64,000 nt of DNA, from assembly GCA_023313575.1 (NCBI GenBank), contig JAJTTP010000007.1, forward strand, positions 558,001 to 622,000, in the 5' to 3' direction. Source of the DNA: Eutypella sp. D-1. Lineage: Eukaryota; Ascomycota; Sordariomycetes; Xylariales; Diatrypaceae. Positions 45,241-56,430 of this stretch are shown here, one piece after another. The translations under genes and the position numbers were made by a program. The notes beneath the pieces were generated by a model. It searched no databases. It saw only the letters and a list, made by a program, of their open reading frames with translations, and had not been told where the DNA came from. Position 1 is the first letter of the stretch, and each line of letters opens with the position of its first letter.

Positions 45241-46146
45241 GCGAGCTTACCGCACATTACGACTTCCGGGAGTTGCGGCTTGAATCGCCCATGGAAGGAT
45301 AAGTGGATACCCAAGCCGCTGCCCCCCCCCCTGCCATGCACGACAACAGCCGCTCCGCCCGGAGCTTGATGAGATCACGAGGCCACTGAGAAAAGGGAAG
45401 GGAAAAAAAAACAATAACAATATTTTTAAGACAAGACAAAGACTACATGGGCCGGCGTTCCTGGATGGGTATGTGATATGGGTATCGGGAAGAGAGAGCG
45501 GACAGGAAGGGGGTGGAGCTGAGAGTGTATGTATGTCATGGCGTGGCATGCATTGCAAGGTCTCTGGGTTTGTTTACTTTACGAGCAGTGTAAAGGGTAC
45601 TTTTCTTACTTAGTCAAAGGATACACTTCTTTTTAAGGGGTCTATGGAGAGAGAATACAAACCACAAATTACTATTAACGAACTACGTAACGGGGCTTTT
45701 TTCCATCGAAAAGTTCTAGTCCTACTTGTATACCTGAAGGAGTCAACTAGAGGGATCATCTTAATAGTTGATACCAATGGATGTGCGTTGATGACTTTAA
45801 GAAACAGATGTGGTATTAGTATATATATATATCTATGGTCTCTATTTTTATTTTATTTTTATTTTTTTATTGGTCTTTGCATTAATAGGTACGATATGGT
45901 CGTCTATTGACCTATCTATCTATGTTCACTTGTCTATCTATCTATCGCGCGACCCCCAGCCACGCGCAACCCCTTATTTTAGGAAGTAAAGAAGTGCACA
46001 TCGCACTCCCCTCCCCCCTAGAAAAAACAAGGAACGGATTTTTGACTCGTCCTATTCGAACGGAACCCGTCGTCATGGCCGCGGCTATCGGTAATTCTTC
46101 CCGCAGCGCTAGCAATCCCCCCCTTGCCCCCGCCCCCCGGGCCCTC
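45241..46146. other. Convergent intergenic stretch
   Basis: 3' regions of glucokinase and the acetyltransferase gene. Contains C-, A- and T-rich runs and a (CTAT)n stretch near 45910-45945; no gene. Confidence 0.45.
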
Positions 46147-47337
46147 TTAGTTCCCGAACGCAGCAGCCGGATACGCGCGCTCCCTCTTCCGACGGCCCGC
46201 GGCGCTGGAGGAGCGCGAACTAGCGGCGCTGCCGCTGCCGGCGGCGGCGGGAGGCACGTCGAGGTTCGTGGCGCTTGCGCTGGCGCTGCGCGGCGGCGGC
46301 GCGTGCATGTCGGCCGGCAGATCGTTCCACTCGGTCTCGGGGCGCGTGTTCTGGTACGAGGTACCGCCGCCGGCGGATAGGTTCGCCGCGGCGGCCGTGA
46401 CGCTGGGCGGGACGTTGGTGGTGGGGGCGGAGGAAGAAGAGGAGGGGGAGGGGCCGAGAGGTCTCCGCACTACCCACGCGCTGTCGGGCCGCAGCTTGAA
46501 GTAGTACCCCTGCAGCGCGTGGGGGTCGCGCGAGAAACCCCGCGCCACGTACCACCGCAGGCCGTCGGCATTGTCGGTCCAGACGTGGGCCCAGACGACG
46601 GCGTCGAAGGGGCCGAGGCGCGGGGTCCCTGCGGGATTGGGGCTGTTGGGGGAGGGAGCAGCGGGGACGTAGGTGCGCGCCGCGCGACATACTTCGTCCA
46701 GCAGGGCGGCGGCGAGTCCGAGACCCCGGTACGGCGAGAGCAGGACCAGGGACTGGATGTATATGGAGTCGAGCGTGGTGTTCGGGTCGGGGGGTTGGAG
46801 GTACTGGTGTCCTTCGGGGGTAGACGGGGGCGAGGTCTCGGGACGGCAGACGAGGCCACCGACGACCTTGGGAGGGTTCGACGGGGACGAGGAGGAAGGG
46901 TCGTCGGCCCACAGGACGACGCGGCTGAAGGCGCCGGAGGACTGCGGGTCCGACAGCCGCGCCCAGAAGGAGTCCGGGTAGTTCACGGGCAGCAGCAGCG
47001 AGGTTATCCGCCGCAGCGCCGGCACGTGTTCCGGTTGGATCGCCGAGATGCTGGCTTGTGGGTGCAGGTTGGAAGGGCGCGGGAGGGCGGCGGGGACTTG
47101 TGCTGCGGTGGTCACGCTATTGGTGGTGGTATTTTGTGCTGCTGCTGGCGGCGGCGGGGGTAGTGTTGTGGTTGTCGTTGTTGTCGCTGCGGCAGTGGGG
47201 GGTGGCGGTATCGGGGCCTTTGTCGTCGAGGCGGAGGAGGGCGGGGGCGCGTAGTTGGGGGCTTTCGGGGAGAAGAAGGATCGGATGGAGGACTGTTGCG
47301 GCGGCGGCGGCGCCTTGTTCGTGGAAGGGAGCGACAT
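46147..47337 (-). CDS. NAA50-like GNAT N-acetyltransferase with N-terminal PIP-box-like motif
   Basis: A single exon of 396 residues. Residues about 95-285 form a GNAT domain of the NAA50/San type: ISAIQPEHVPALRRITSLLL, PVNYPDSFWARL, VVGGLVCRPE, IYIQSLVLLSPYRGLGLAAA (acetyl-CoA pyrophosphate loop RGLGLA), AHVWTDNADGLRWYVARGF and YYFKLRPDSAWVV. NAA50 acetylates N-terminal Met of nascent chains and supports sister-chromatid cohesion in other eukaryotes. The N-terminus contains QSSIRSFF (residues 15-22), which fits the PCNA-interacting consensus Q-x2-(I/L/M)-x2-F-F, next to a basic residue. Ala/Thr/Pro-rich disordered regions flank the domain, and the C-terminus has an RRKRER nuclear-localisation-type stretch. 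Nuclear action is therefore plausible but inferred. Confidence 0.88.
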   Translation of the reverse strand: MSLPSTNKAPPPPQQSSIRSFFSPKAPNYAPPPSSASTTKAPIPPPPTAAATTTTTTTLPPPPPAAAQNTTTNSVTTAAQVPAALPRPSNLHPQASISAIQPEHVPALRRITSLLLPVNYPDSFWARLSDPQSSGAFSRVVLWADDPSSSSPSNPPKVVGGLVCRPETSPPSTPEGHQYLQPPDPNTTLDSIYIQSLVLLSPYRGLGLAAALLDEVCRAARTYVPAAPSPNSPNPAGTPRLGPFDAVVWAHVWTDNADGLRWYVARGFSRDPHALQGYYFKLRPDSAWVVRRPLGPSPSSSSSAPTTNVPPSVTAAAANLSAGGGTSYQNTRPETEWNDLPADMHAPPPRSASASATNLDVPPAAAGSGSAASSRSSSAAGRRKRERAYPAAAFGN

Positions 47338-48795
47338 GGCAGACAGGCTTCGAGAACTATATATGTGGATTATGAATGTATTTTATGGGATGTATGAAGT
47401 AGTCGTTGTGTTGTTAAGTATAACTATTTTCTGTATGAAAGAATTGTTGGAGGAGGGAAGCCGATGCGAAGACGCGTAAGTGCCTATAAGTATATATGGA
47501 ACAACGCATATAGCATATTAAAAAAGAGAGTTGCAATTATGAGGTATGGATGCATGTAATTTACGTCCAGTATAATTCCAAGATTCGTAATTGGCTTCTG
47601 CGGTGTTCGTTGTTCACATGCCCCCAGGTACCATCTATTTCCGGATTGGGATGGATTAGAAGCGTTTAGGTTTAAGGGGGGAGGAGGGATTAGGAGGGGC
47701 AGAAGGGGCGGAAGGGGGCATCTGGCATCTTGGCACTTTTTTACTCTTTTCAATGAAGCTTCCAAGGCTCCTTGGTTCCTTCCTTGTCACGTAGCGCCAA
47801 CTGGAAGGCTCTAAAGATTTTTTTTTTTTCCCTTAGTAAAAGCTAACTAGCAGTTAACAGGTGCAACCCCTGATTTCTCTCCGTCTCTCCCCAGCCAGCC
47901 CAGCCTCTCTCCCCATGAAAAAAACGCTAGCTTACCGTATCCGGGTATCATGTTGCAGCAGTCTGATGTTGCAGCTGAGGAGGAGATGCAAGTGCTCTGG
48001 TGCTCAAGGGTAAGATTGGATGACGGATACCTGAGCAATGATTATTGATTGATTGATTACCCCTTATATGTACGCCTACGTGCACGTATACATCTTATTC
48101 ATTAACAGCCGATGTATGTGTATTAAGCATATAGGAGCAGATAATTGCATGATGCCATAGCTGGAGAGTTGGGTTGCCTGTAAGCGCATTAATACAAAGA
48201 AGACCTAGGAGAAAGAAACTGGAAAAAAAGGGAGATCGGGTACCTGAAATTTTCATTCCGCATTTACGTCATCATACACCAAGGACCTAAAGCCTAGGTT
48301 CCTATAACCACTTGGAAGTATGTACCTACCAAGCCTTTTTAGAGCACTGAGAAATCAATCCCTTTTGCCTTGTAAACTCGAAATCGGACATTCTTATATG
48401 CATGTAGCACCTACCAGGTTGGGTTGTTTCTAAGGTTGATTGATTGTTTGTCGGAAACTTTTTTTTTATCCTTTTAATTTTTATATATCTGTTATTCAAC
48501 GTTCGGTCCAAGCCTGGTTGAAGTCTTTTTCATACTTCCTTTCTGCACATGTATCTAACTACCTACCTACCTACATCCTAGAGGTAAGTAGGTAATTATC
48601 TCGGAAGGCTGGGAACTTCAAATGCAAGAAGCGGATGCAAGGTGTTACTCTAGTCCGTAAATTAACTTAGCAGCAACCATGTACGGGATAGTAATAAGTC
48701 GATAAGAGTCGGGATTTGGGTTTGGATTGGATTTGGAATCAGATCATTTTATTTATTTTTTTCTGCCTTTTTCTTTTTCTTTTCTTATTCTCCTC

Positions 48796-48826
48796 CCCTC
48801 AACCCTCAACCCTCAACCCTCAACCC
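48796..48826. repeat. AACCCTC heptamer tandem repeat
   Basis: About 4.4 head-to-tail copies of AACCCTC. It resembles telomere-type repeats in composition but is not the fungal TTAGGG unit. Confidence 0.9.
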
Positions 48827-49405
48827 TTCCTTTCAGGAATTCGAGGTTCCCAGATTTATTTTTCCCCAGCACACCTCCCAGCTACCTACCCACCCTAGCT
48901 TTAGGTAGTTTCAGCCTTCTGGGGGAAGGCTATCCAGGTGTCTCTTATCTACCTACAGGTAGGTACCTACTTAAGTACTTAGGTACCTACATTAGTGCAC
49001 ACCTACCTCGTCATCTCCAGATCTAAGTCTACCTACTGTACGGGAAGGAGGTTATCTATCCGCCCATTCATCTCATCATCCATACTTAACCTAACCATTC
49101 CTTTCCTATTAGTTACTTTAAGTAACTATCAATTCCTTATTATCCAAGTTAGGCAGTTGGGTTATCCCAGAACCCCCGGGGACACAACATCCTCCTCCTA
49201 GTTAACTACTCTACTCCGTAGTTAACTAACTAGAACTAATAATCGACCGGTCGGAAGCGTTGCACAGACGCTTTGGTCAACGGGGCTTGATTCATTATTA
49301 TCATCCCGTCTATCTCCCGTCTTCCCTCCCCGTCCACTCCCCGTCTCCCCGTGCATCACTATTTTTTTGTGTATTCCATTTCCCACTTGCCACACAACCA
49401 CCCAA

Positions 49406-49439
49406 GTTGTCAGGTTGTCGGGTTGTCAGGTTTGTCAGG
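49406..49439. repeat. GTTGTCRGG-type short tandem repeat
   Basis: Four imperfect units of GTTGTCAGG/GTTGTCGGG in tandem, about 230 bp upstream of the zinc-finger gene. Confidence 0.75.
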
Positions 49440-49671
49440 AGCCAGCCCCGAGAGATACCCGGGATAAACGGCCTACGCTAACTGAGTTGATCATTCCGAT
49501 CATTCAGCGCGGCGGTTAATACGTGGACACCACCACCACCATACTCATATTGTATTATCATCATCACAACTCGTATACATTATTACTAACATTCTTACTT
49601 ACACACGTACGCCATACGAGGACACACATACACATCTACACTCACACACTCACACTCACACATACATCATC

Positions 49672-51061
49672 ATGTCGTCGCATCCAAATCCTGGTCCTGG
49701 TAAAGCAGGAGTCATCAAGGCTCCTGATGATGCCGGAACTATGGATCAACTTGTAAGTAAAATCGCATGCACGAGATAGGGAACATTAAAAAGTACAATT
49801 TCTATTGATCGTTGTGTGTGTGTGTGTTAACCACATGTCCTATCTTTGCTAGACACACACCGTACTCGACGATTTACTCTACAACATCGTGCACGACTTA
49901 TTAATCAAGGTTCATCGGGATGAAAAAATTGCCCGTGCCAATACAGCCGCTATCCGTGTCGAGAAGCTGGCTTCCGACACCTCAGACTCCTCTAATCCCG
50001 ATGTTCGTCCCGATGTCAAGGTTGAGACCGACGCCGCCCTTTACGATGAGGGCAAGGTCTTCCTACGAGGAAACCCCCTAGTTACCACCAAGGATATCGT
50101 TTGTCCGCGATGTCATCTACCCCGGTTATTATACCCTACCGACGGCAAAGGCGCGAGGAAACCCGACCCCAGCATAATATACTGTAAAAAGCATCCCTAC
50201 ATCGACAAGCCCGGCTACGATATTTACGGACAGACTTGGGTGGCGCAGGGACCTGGTCGCGGCAAGAAGAAGAAGGACATGGAGAAGAAGATAGAGACGC
50301 CCCAGGATTCACCGACCCCCAACACTGAAGGGGCCCCTGCGACTACCGGTGGTGGTGGAGGTGCTGCCTCGCGACCCCCGAACATGCTTTCCTTCCCGTC
50401 CGCGACCTGCAGCAAGTGCAAACGCTGCATCTTGGTCACCCGACTGAACAACCACATGGGATCCTGCATCGGGAATAGCGGCAGGAACGCGAGTCGCGCC
50501 GCCGCCCAGAAGATTAGCAACGGGAACGGCAACGGGGACGGGACGCCACCGTCGAGCCAGAAGGGGACGCCGATGCCCGGGTCGCGGGCGAACAGCCCGA
50601 GGAAGCGCGATGGCGACGAGATGAAATCCGACGACGACGAATCCGATAACGACGCGCCCAAGAAGAAGAAGCTCAAGCCGACCCTCGCCAACAACCCACC
50701 TAAGAAGTTGATCGTCAAGGCGAAGGCCGCGGGCGCCGGCGCGGGCACCAAGAAGGAGAAGGTCAAGGCGAGCTCCCTGCTCAGCGTCGAGCACAAGGTC
50801 AACGACGACGATGCCGATGGGCCGACGGTCGAGGTCGCCCCGAAGAAGAAGGTCTCCAAGGGTCCGAGTCCAGCTAAGAAGCTGAAGCTCGGCCTGTCGA
50901 AACCGACCATCGCGTCCGCGCCGAAAGTCACTGCCAAGACGTCGGCCGGTAGTAATGGGGGCCCTGGTGGTGGTGGTGGTGGAGGCGCAGGCGGAGGCGG
51001 CGGTGGCGACGACGGCGAGTCGGAGAGTTCGGGGACCTTGTCGTCGCCGCCCGTCGTATAA
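49672..51061 (+). CDS. Nuclear protein with Sgf11/SCA7-like zinc finger, possible SAGA-associated factor
   Basis: Exons 49672-49752 and 49853-51061 give 429 residues. The N-terminal helix THTVLDDLLYNIVHDLLIKV precedes a Cys/His unit (IVCPRCHLPRLLYPTDGKG ... YCKKHPYIDKPGYDIYGQTW). A second finger reads CSKCKRCILVTRLNNHMGSC, fitting C-x2-C-x11-H-x3-C, the spacing of the Sgf11/ataxin-7 type fingers that bind nucleosomes in the SAGA deubiquitinase module. The rest is disordered and rich in Lys, Pro and Gly with several nuclear-localisation stretches (PKKKKLKP, KKEKVK, PAKKLKLG) and ends in a poly-Gly run. A chromatin role is likely; identity with a given SAGA subunit is inferred from finger spacing only. 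The 100-nt intron holds a TG microsatellite. Confidence 0.85.
49812..49827. repeat. (TG)n microsatellite in an intron
   Basis: About eight TG units lie inside the intron 49753-49852 of the zinc-finger gene. Confidence 0.85.
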
Positions 51062-52567
51062 CGATATAATGAGCCTCTATTGGTAGTCGACGAGATCTTT
51101 ACAAGCGCCTTCTCACTTCCAAGTGACGACGGCGACGACATCTTCTCGGTGCACGGATCTTCGTCTTTTTTTTCCTTTATCCGCCACCTTACTGCCACCT
51201 ACTACATCCATCATAATCACGATTTGTACACTGAAAATACTCGCATGGGAATGGGGTTCCGGAATGAGGGTTGTTTTTTCTTCTTCTTTTTTGGGGGTTG
51301 ATTTCGCCGGCCATTGTTTTATTAATTGTCTTCTCTCTCTCTCATGGCCGTCCGGGGATCGACGGCGGCGGCGGCGGTAGGCGGGCGGGCAAAGGCGGCT
51401 AGGTCATCATGTCCAATTTTGATTGACGACATCGTCACTCTGCATCATCATCATCATCGTTCAGGAAAGGGGTGTGGGGGTTATACAAAAAAAGAATGCG
51501 GCGTTGGAGGGTTATTTGGTGGTTTTTTTGTTTGTTTGTTCTTCCCCTTCTCTCCCCCTCCGTCTTCTTGTCTTCCTCTTTAGTTATTGAAGAAACCACA
51601 ACCACTTGAACAACGGAGGGAACCCAGGAATGGACGGGCTCCGACGAATGAAATGAAATGAAATTATTATCTTTCTTGTATTGTAACCACTACTTATTTA
51701 ACTCTTATTACGTTACCGGGGGGAGTTGGCAGGGCAGCGCGGAACGGAAAAAGGGTCGTGTGAATCATCCACGACTGGCCCTCTAGAGGCAACGCAACGC
51801 TTCTTCCGTTCACACGGGCACGAAAGAAACAGGAGCCCAGGATCCCCCCCATCCATACCCCCCATATACTCACATACAATGCGCACAGCGAACCGGCGAG
51901 CCACGGCGCGCTCGCTACCGCGCCCCTTCCCTCTCCGTCTACACACGCACGTACGTAATATAGAAACTTTTTTTTTCTCGCGAATGATACGAGATGACGA
52001 GAACGAAAACCAAGATGGAGAAATATAAATGATTCTTTCCGAAGATTGTTGGTGTTGTGCTCTTTTTTTTTTCTTTTCCTGGTGATGATATGATATATAC
52101 CACCCCATGTGTGATAACATGTGACTTGACTGTTTTGGTAGAGAGAAATCCCCCCAAACCCCATCTTTCTCATTCTATGTGCAAACTGTGGGATATAATT
52201 TTTTTTTTCTTCTTCTGAACGCCCGAACGCCGGCTGAGGCGCGACTCTATGCCCTCTCACCGCTAGTTTCAGCGACTGTCTTCATCGGCCGTCCGGTATG
52301 GCACCGCTGTCATCATACATCATGGCTACAGCAAGCCCCGGCTGAGGATGGGCCAGCGGGGCGGGCGCGCCGTGGTTTGCTCTTTTTCGCCGGCTCGAGT
52401 ATTAAGTTACGTACATTGGGTGCCGACCCGACAGATGAGAGGTCGGGAATTCGCAGTAGTAGCCGTAGCCAGAGATATATCCCAAGGACGTAAACCAGAA
52501 ACCTGGCAGCTCATCCAGTGAATCACCAGCCCTCTCTCTCTTCTCCTGCCCCGGCCCCTTCACTCAC
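51062..52567. other. Convergent intergenic stretch
   Basis: This is 1.5 kb with T-rich and CAT-repeat runs; ORFs 51694-52260 (minus) and 51326-51583 (plus) are low-complexity and show no motif. No gene is supported. Confidence 0.45.
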
Positions 52568-53145
52568 TCACTCGTCCTCCGTGACGACCTTAGCCCGAAT
52601 AATCCTGACGTCCTCAACGGGGCGATCATCCGCATCGGTCTGAACAAGACCAATACGGCGCAGGACCTGGAGGCCAGCCTTGACGCGACCGAAGATGGCA
52701 TGGCGGCCGTCGAGCCAGGGGGCGGGGGCGAGGGTGAGGAAGAACTGGGAGCCGTTGGTATTGGGGCCGGAATTAGCCATGCTGAGAACGCCGGCGCCCG
52801 TGTGCCGGAGCGCGGGGTCGATCTCGTCGGCGAAGGTGCCGCGACCGTCCCCGGCGTCGTCGTAGATGCTGGACCCGCCCCGTCCCGTCCCCGTCGGGTC
52901 CCCCGTCTGCGCCATGAACCCCGCGATCACCCGGTGGAACACCACCCCGTCGTAGTACCCCCGCTCCGCCAGCGACCGGAAGTTCCGGCACGTGCGCGCC
53001 GCGTGCGCCGTGTACAGCTCCACCGTGATGCTGCCCTGCGCCCGCGTTGTCAGCTTCATCGTTCGGGTACGTGATCAGGTGTGTAGTAGGGCTAGAGTAA
53101 AAGCAAACTCACCATGCTGGTCTCGAGAACCACGTCGGTTGCCAT
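52568..53145 (-). CDS. cyp1: Peptidyl-prolyl isomerase PPIL1 (spliceosomal cyclophilin)
   Basis: Exons 53145-53113 and 53035-52568 give 166 residues, the same length as PPIL1 in other eukaryotes. It is a cyclophilin-fold cis-trans prolyl isomerase that joins the spliceosome through SKIP/Prp45. The first exon MATDVVLETSM joins GSITVELYTAHAARTCRNF, the invariant PPIL1 start; the ORF start at 53059 lies inside the intron. Active-site motifs are intact: FHRVIAGFMAQTGDPTGTG (catalytic Arg and Phe), NSGPNTNGSQFFLTL (Gln) and APWLDGRHAIFGRV (Trp, His). One small insertion (DDAGDGRG) extends a loop after GGSSIY. This conserved gene marks the left flank of the cluster that follows. Confidence 0.96.
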
Positions 53146-53801
53146 GATTCCAGCTGCTTTTGGAGGGGGCTACTTTCCCGCCGCGGAGATGAATCGAATG
53201 TGGGCGGTGAGATGAGCAAGTCGTTTGGGGGGGGGTGTTATGGAATCCCGTGTTTTTTATTTTATAAACTATATAGTACGTATTTACGTAAACACTGTAA
53301 TAATTATATGGGCAGGGGTTTTTTAAATAGATTAATTGATTAATTATTACCCTGTACGGAGTAGGTCTCCGAGCTTAAAAACCACCATTTCTTTTGCGCA
53401 GAACTTATTCCGCACACTAGCCACCACCAGCCACCAACCACCCTAGTCCCGGATGGGTGGTCTGAGATCTGAGATAATACAGACCCCGTACTTCGTACTG
53501 GTTTCTCTACAACAATGTTCATGGCATTCGCTAAGCTAGGGGTTTGGCATACATATGCTTACGATACATCCAACCTACTTCGTAAGTACTTAGCCAAATA
53601 CTTCTCGCAATCTAATCAGGGCCGCCAATGCAGTCAAGCGACACAACAAAGCCGGGAGCGAAATGTATACATAGAGTACAAACGGAGCGCGAAACTACAC
53701 CCTGGGTTTATACCTACTGCTTATGGCGTTGTCCACCGTTTTACCTGCAATATTCGAGACCACAATTCGCCCGACAGGAAACGGCTGTAAGGCCATTAAC
53801 C
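53146..53801. other. Intergenic stretch at the cluster border
   Basis: About 650 bp, AT-rich, between PPIL1 (5' end) and the GMC gene (3' end). No gene. Confidence 0.45.
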
Positions 53802-55745
53802 TCATTTCATACCATAGGTTTCTTTGATCAGGTCTGCCGCTCGCTCCGCGAAGGCGTACACCGTAGCCTGCAGGTTGGCGGTGCTGACCATTGGGATGGC
53901 GCTCGAGTCCACCACCCGCAGATTTTCCACCCCATAAACCTTGAGGTTCTTGTCTACAACGCCGTTCATTTCCTTCGGGAGCACTATATATAGGTTCTAT
54001 GGTTAGCACACTTTCAGGCCGAAAAACAACGAGATATGCAATGCAATGCATAGCACGTACTTGCGCAGCTGCCGCCCATGTGCCACATGGACGACCCATT
54101 CTTACGAATCCAGTTCTTGGCCGCCTCTAGATCGGTAAGGTTCGAGGCCGGGTCGCGGTGCGTGAGGGGTTCTTTAAGCAGCGTGCTGAGGGGCGAGGTG
54201 CGGACCATCGTTTCGATCTGCAGCAGGTTCGCCGCGAAGATCTCGAGATCCACCGGGTTCGACAAGTAGTTAGGGTTGACCGTCGGCTTGGTCGCCACAT
54301 CCTTGGATTGGATATGCACAGTCCCACGGGATAGGGGTTGCGAATGCATCGCGCTGATAGAGAGCGACTTGGTGTTGGGTTCGAACGTGCCGACAAACTG
54401 CGATATGAAGGAAAGGTACGCACAGGACGGTTGCGCGGGGTCCAGCAGACTTGTCTCGGCCATTTTATAAAATGCCTGGGCTCGAGCATGGTCCGGTGTG
54501 TTTCCCGGAGCGGGACGATTGTCTCGGAGCAACTTAACGAGACGTTCGTGGCCTTCCGTGGAAGCATGTTCGAGTACAGGGAGATACGCGAAGCTATACA
54601 CCCCCATTGAGGTCAGGGGGCCGGTCCGATTCTCCGTGTATTGCTCCATGGCTTCTTTTACCGCGTCCGGCTCCTGACGCAGAATGGCATCGAGTGTCTC
54701 CAAATCATCCACAGCGGCAAAGCTGAAGGAGCACAGAAGGTGGTCATACAGGTTCTCTCCCACCCCTGGAAGGTCGATGATGGTGTCGATTCCGTACTGC
54801 TTAAGGAGCTCGCTGTTACCGATACCGGAGAGTTCCAAAATCTTGGGTGACTGCAAGGCACCCGCGGCCACGACGACCTCTTTGTTGCAAGCGGCCTCCT
54901 TGAGCTCACCATTATGTCGGTATAAGACACCAGTTGCCTTCACTGGCTGGTTGCCTTGTCCCTGGTCGCTCAGAAGTACCTTTTCCGCGGTAGCGTTGCT
55001 AAGGACGTGGAGGTTGGCCCTCGATATTATGGGATGATAATACGCCGTCGCAGAAGTACTGCGTTCCTTGGTTTGGGGATCGACGGACGACAGGGAACTG
55101 AAGCTGCCCACAGATGCGTTGAGGAACGGGTCGTTTGCCATATAGTGACCTGTACTGCGGAAGGTATCGGCCCAGATCTTTCGGATGGGGTGGGACGCGT
55201 TGCCAGCATACTCGGTACGGATAGGACCGGATGAAATGGCCTTATCGGTCCATCCGTCAATCCCCAGTACCTCGGCCAACGAGTCATTGTTTGGAGGCGA
55301 CGTGAAGGATTTGGACAGGTAGGGACGCAGGGCCTCCCAGTTCCAGCCGGGATTCCCAAGATGCGACTCCCAGTAGTTGACGATGCTGGGAACCGGAGGA
55401 ACCCATACCTGGGCGTTGATGGCACTAGAGCCACCCAAAGCCTTTCCCTGGTTCAAGTTGATGACTCTGTTGTTAAGGAGAGGCTTCCTGAGAGTTAGAA
55501 TACGCTATTTGGTGGAGAAGGCACGGGAAACGGACCTGAGCCTCAGATTGGAAGCCCCAATCAGCCTCGGAGTTCTGCAAGGAGAGCCAGAGTGCTGGCG
55601 TCTTCACACGTGGATCCGAGCTTAGATCAGATCCAGCTTCCAATACCAAGACTTGCTGAGTAGGGTCTTCAGAAAGGCGAGCGGCGGCAACAAGGCCGGC
55701 CGTACCGCCCCCTATAATGATGAAATCATACGAAGTGCACGCCAT
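53802..55745 (-). CDS. GMC (glucose-methanol-choline) FAD oxidoreductase
   Basis: Exons 55745-55536, 55483-54061 and 53983-53802 give 604 residues. The FAD-binding Rossmann motif IIIGGGTAGLVAAARLSEDP is at the N-terminus, followed by VLVLEAGSD. After intron 1 comes the GMC signature LNQGKALGGSSAINAQVWVP, then GALQSPKILELSGIG. At the C-terminus are WHMGGSCAM (catalytic His; the intron at 54060-53984 falls inside the Met codon), VYGVENLRVVDSSAIP and ANLQATVYAFAERAADLI. The second active-site position is Asn rather than His, as in choline and cholesterol oxidases. No N-terminal signal is seen, so it is probably intracellular, unlike secreted lignocellulose AA3 enzymes. An alcohol/aldehyde-oxidising step in the neighbouring biosynthetic cluster is inferred. 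The first donor is GTCCGT, which is weak. Confidence 0.92.
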
Positions 55746-56430
55746 GATGGTACTGGTACTGGTACTAGTTCAGGGCTGAGAAAGTTTAAAAGCGATGGAT
55801 GAAAGTAAGTAAGTTCTAATCCAAATATTTTACCACAAGAGAGGAAGAGTGTGGAAGAGTGGAAAGTAGCGGATGAGAGAGGCCTTGAAGAGGGAGGAGA
55901 GTGCGTGAATGAGAGAGCATAAATGAGGAAGCCGTTTAGCAAAGAGAAAAGCAAGGGGCTGTCAGGCTGTATGCATAACGGTGTCAGTGGGTGGGTGGTA
56001 CAAACTCAGCAATGAGGCGCCAATCCTGCGACCGCTGCCAGTTGGTGTTACACAATGCCGCCCAGTCTCTCAGCCTGCTTCGTATACAGTAAGTACCGTG
56101 AAACGAGGATACTGTAACAGAGTAGCAACAGGAAGAGGTATTCACAGGGAATGTATCACAATGCATCGGACTTAAGACCTGTAAGTGGCAACAGAGGATT
56201 TTGGGATGCATCAAGAGATGTCAGCTACGTATTATCTTGGAAGAATGATGGGAAGGCCCAAGGTTGTCGGTCAGCAGTATTTCCATCTACGAAGGCTGCA
56301 TTACACTTTTCTAATCGGTTACCAGTCCGTTCTATGTCTGAAATCATTTTTCATCCGCATCGTGCAAAAGGCCCTACGTCCTTTCTTCTGTTGCTACTGC
56401 TAGCCAGCTAGCAGACCTCTCTTAGTCAGA
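55746..56430. promoter_or_regulatory. Divergent promoter region, GMC and PTH11-like genes
   Basis: About 685 bp; short overlapping ORFs on both strands have no motifs. CT/GA-rich near the GMC start. Confidence 0.4.

Larger units (their letters stand above)
47338..49671. promoter_or_regulatory. Divergent intergenic region between the GNAT gene and the zinc-finger gene
   Basis: This is 2.3 kb without a supported gene. It has a T run (47819-47829), dense CTACCTAC/AGGTAGGTACC motifs (48556-48595 and 48948-48990), and a 7-base tandem repeat. The last 150 bp before 49672 are CA-rich, as in a leader. Confidence 0.4.

Noticed and set aside
46519..47163. Plus-strand ORF opposite the acetyltransferase
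   Set aside because: Gly/Arg/Val-rich shadow of a GC-biased gene.
48040..48062. GATT repeats and other short simple repeats
   Set aside because: Too short and ordinary to list separately.
50224..51198. Minus-strand ORF of 324 codons opposite the zinc-finger gene
   Set aside because: Low-complexity antisense; the plus strand holds two Cys/His fingers and a proper splice.
53059..53059. ATG at 53059 as the start of PPIL1
   Set aside because: The preceding intron has its branch point and CAG here; exon 1 at 53145 supplies the conserved MATDVVL start.
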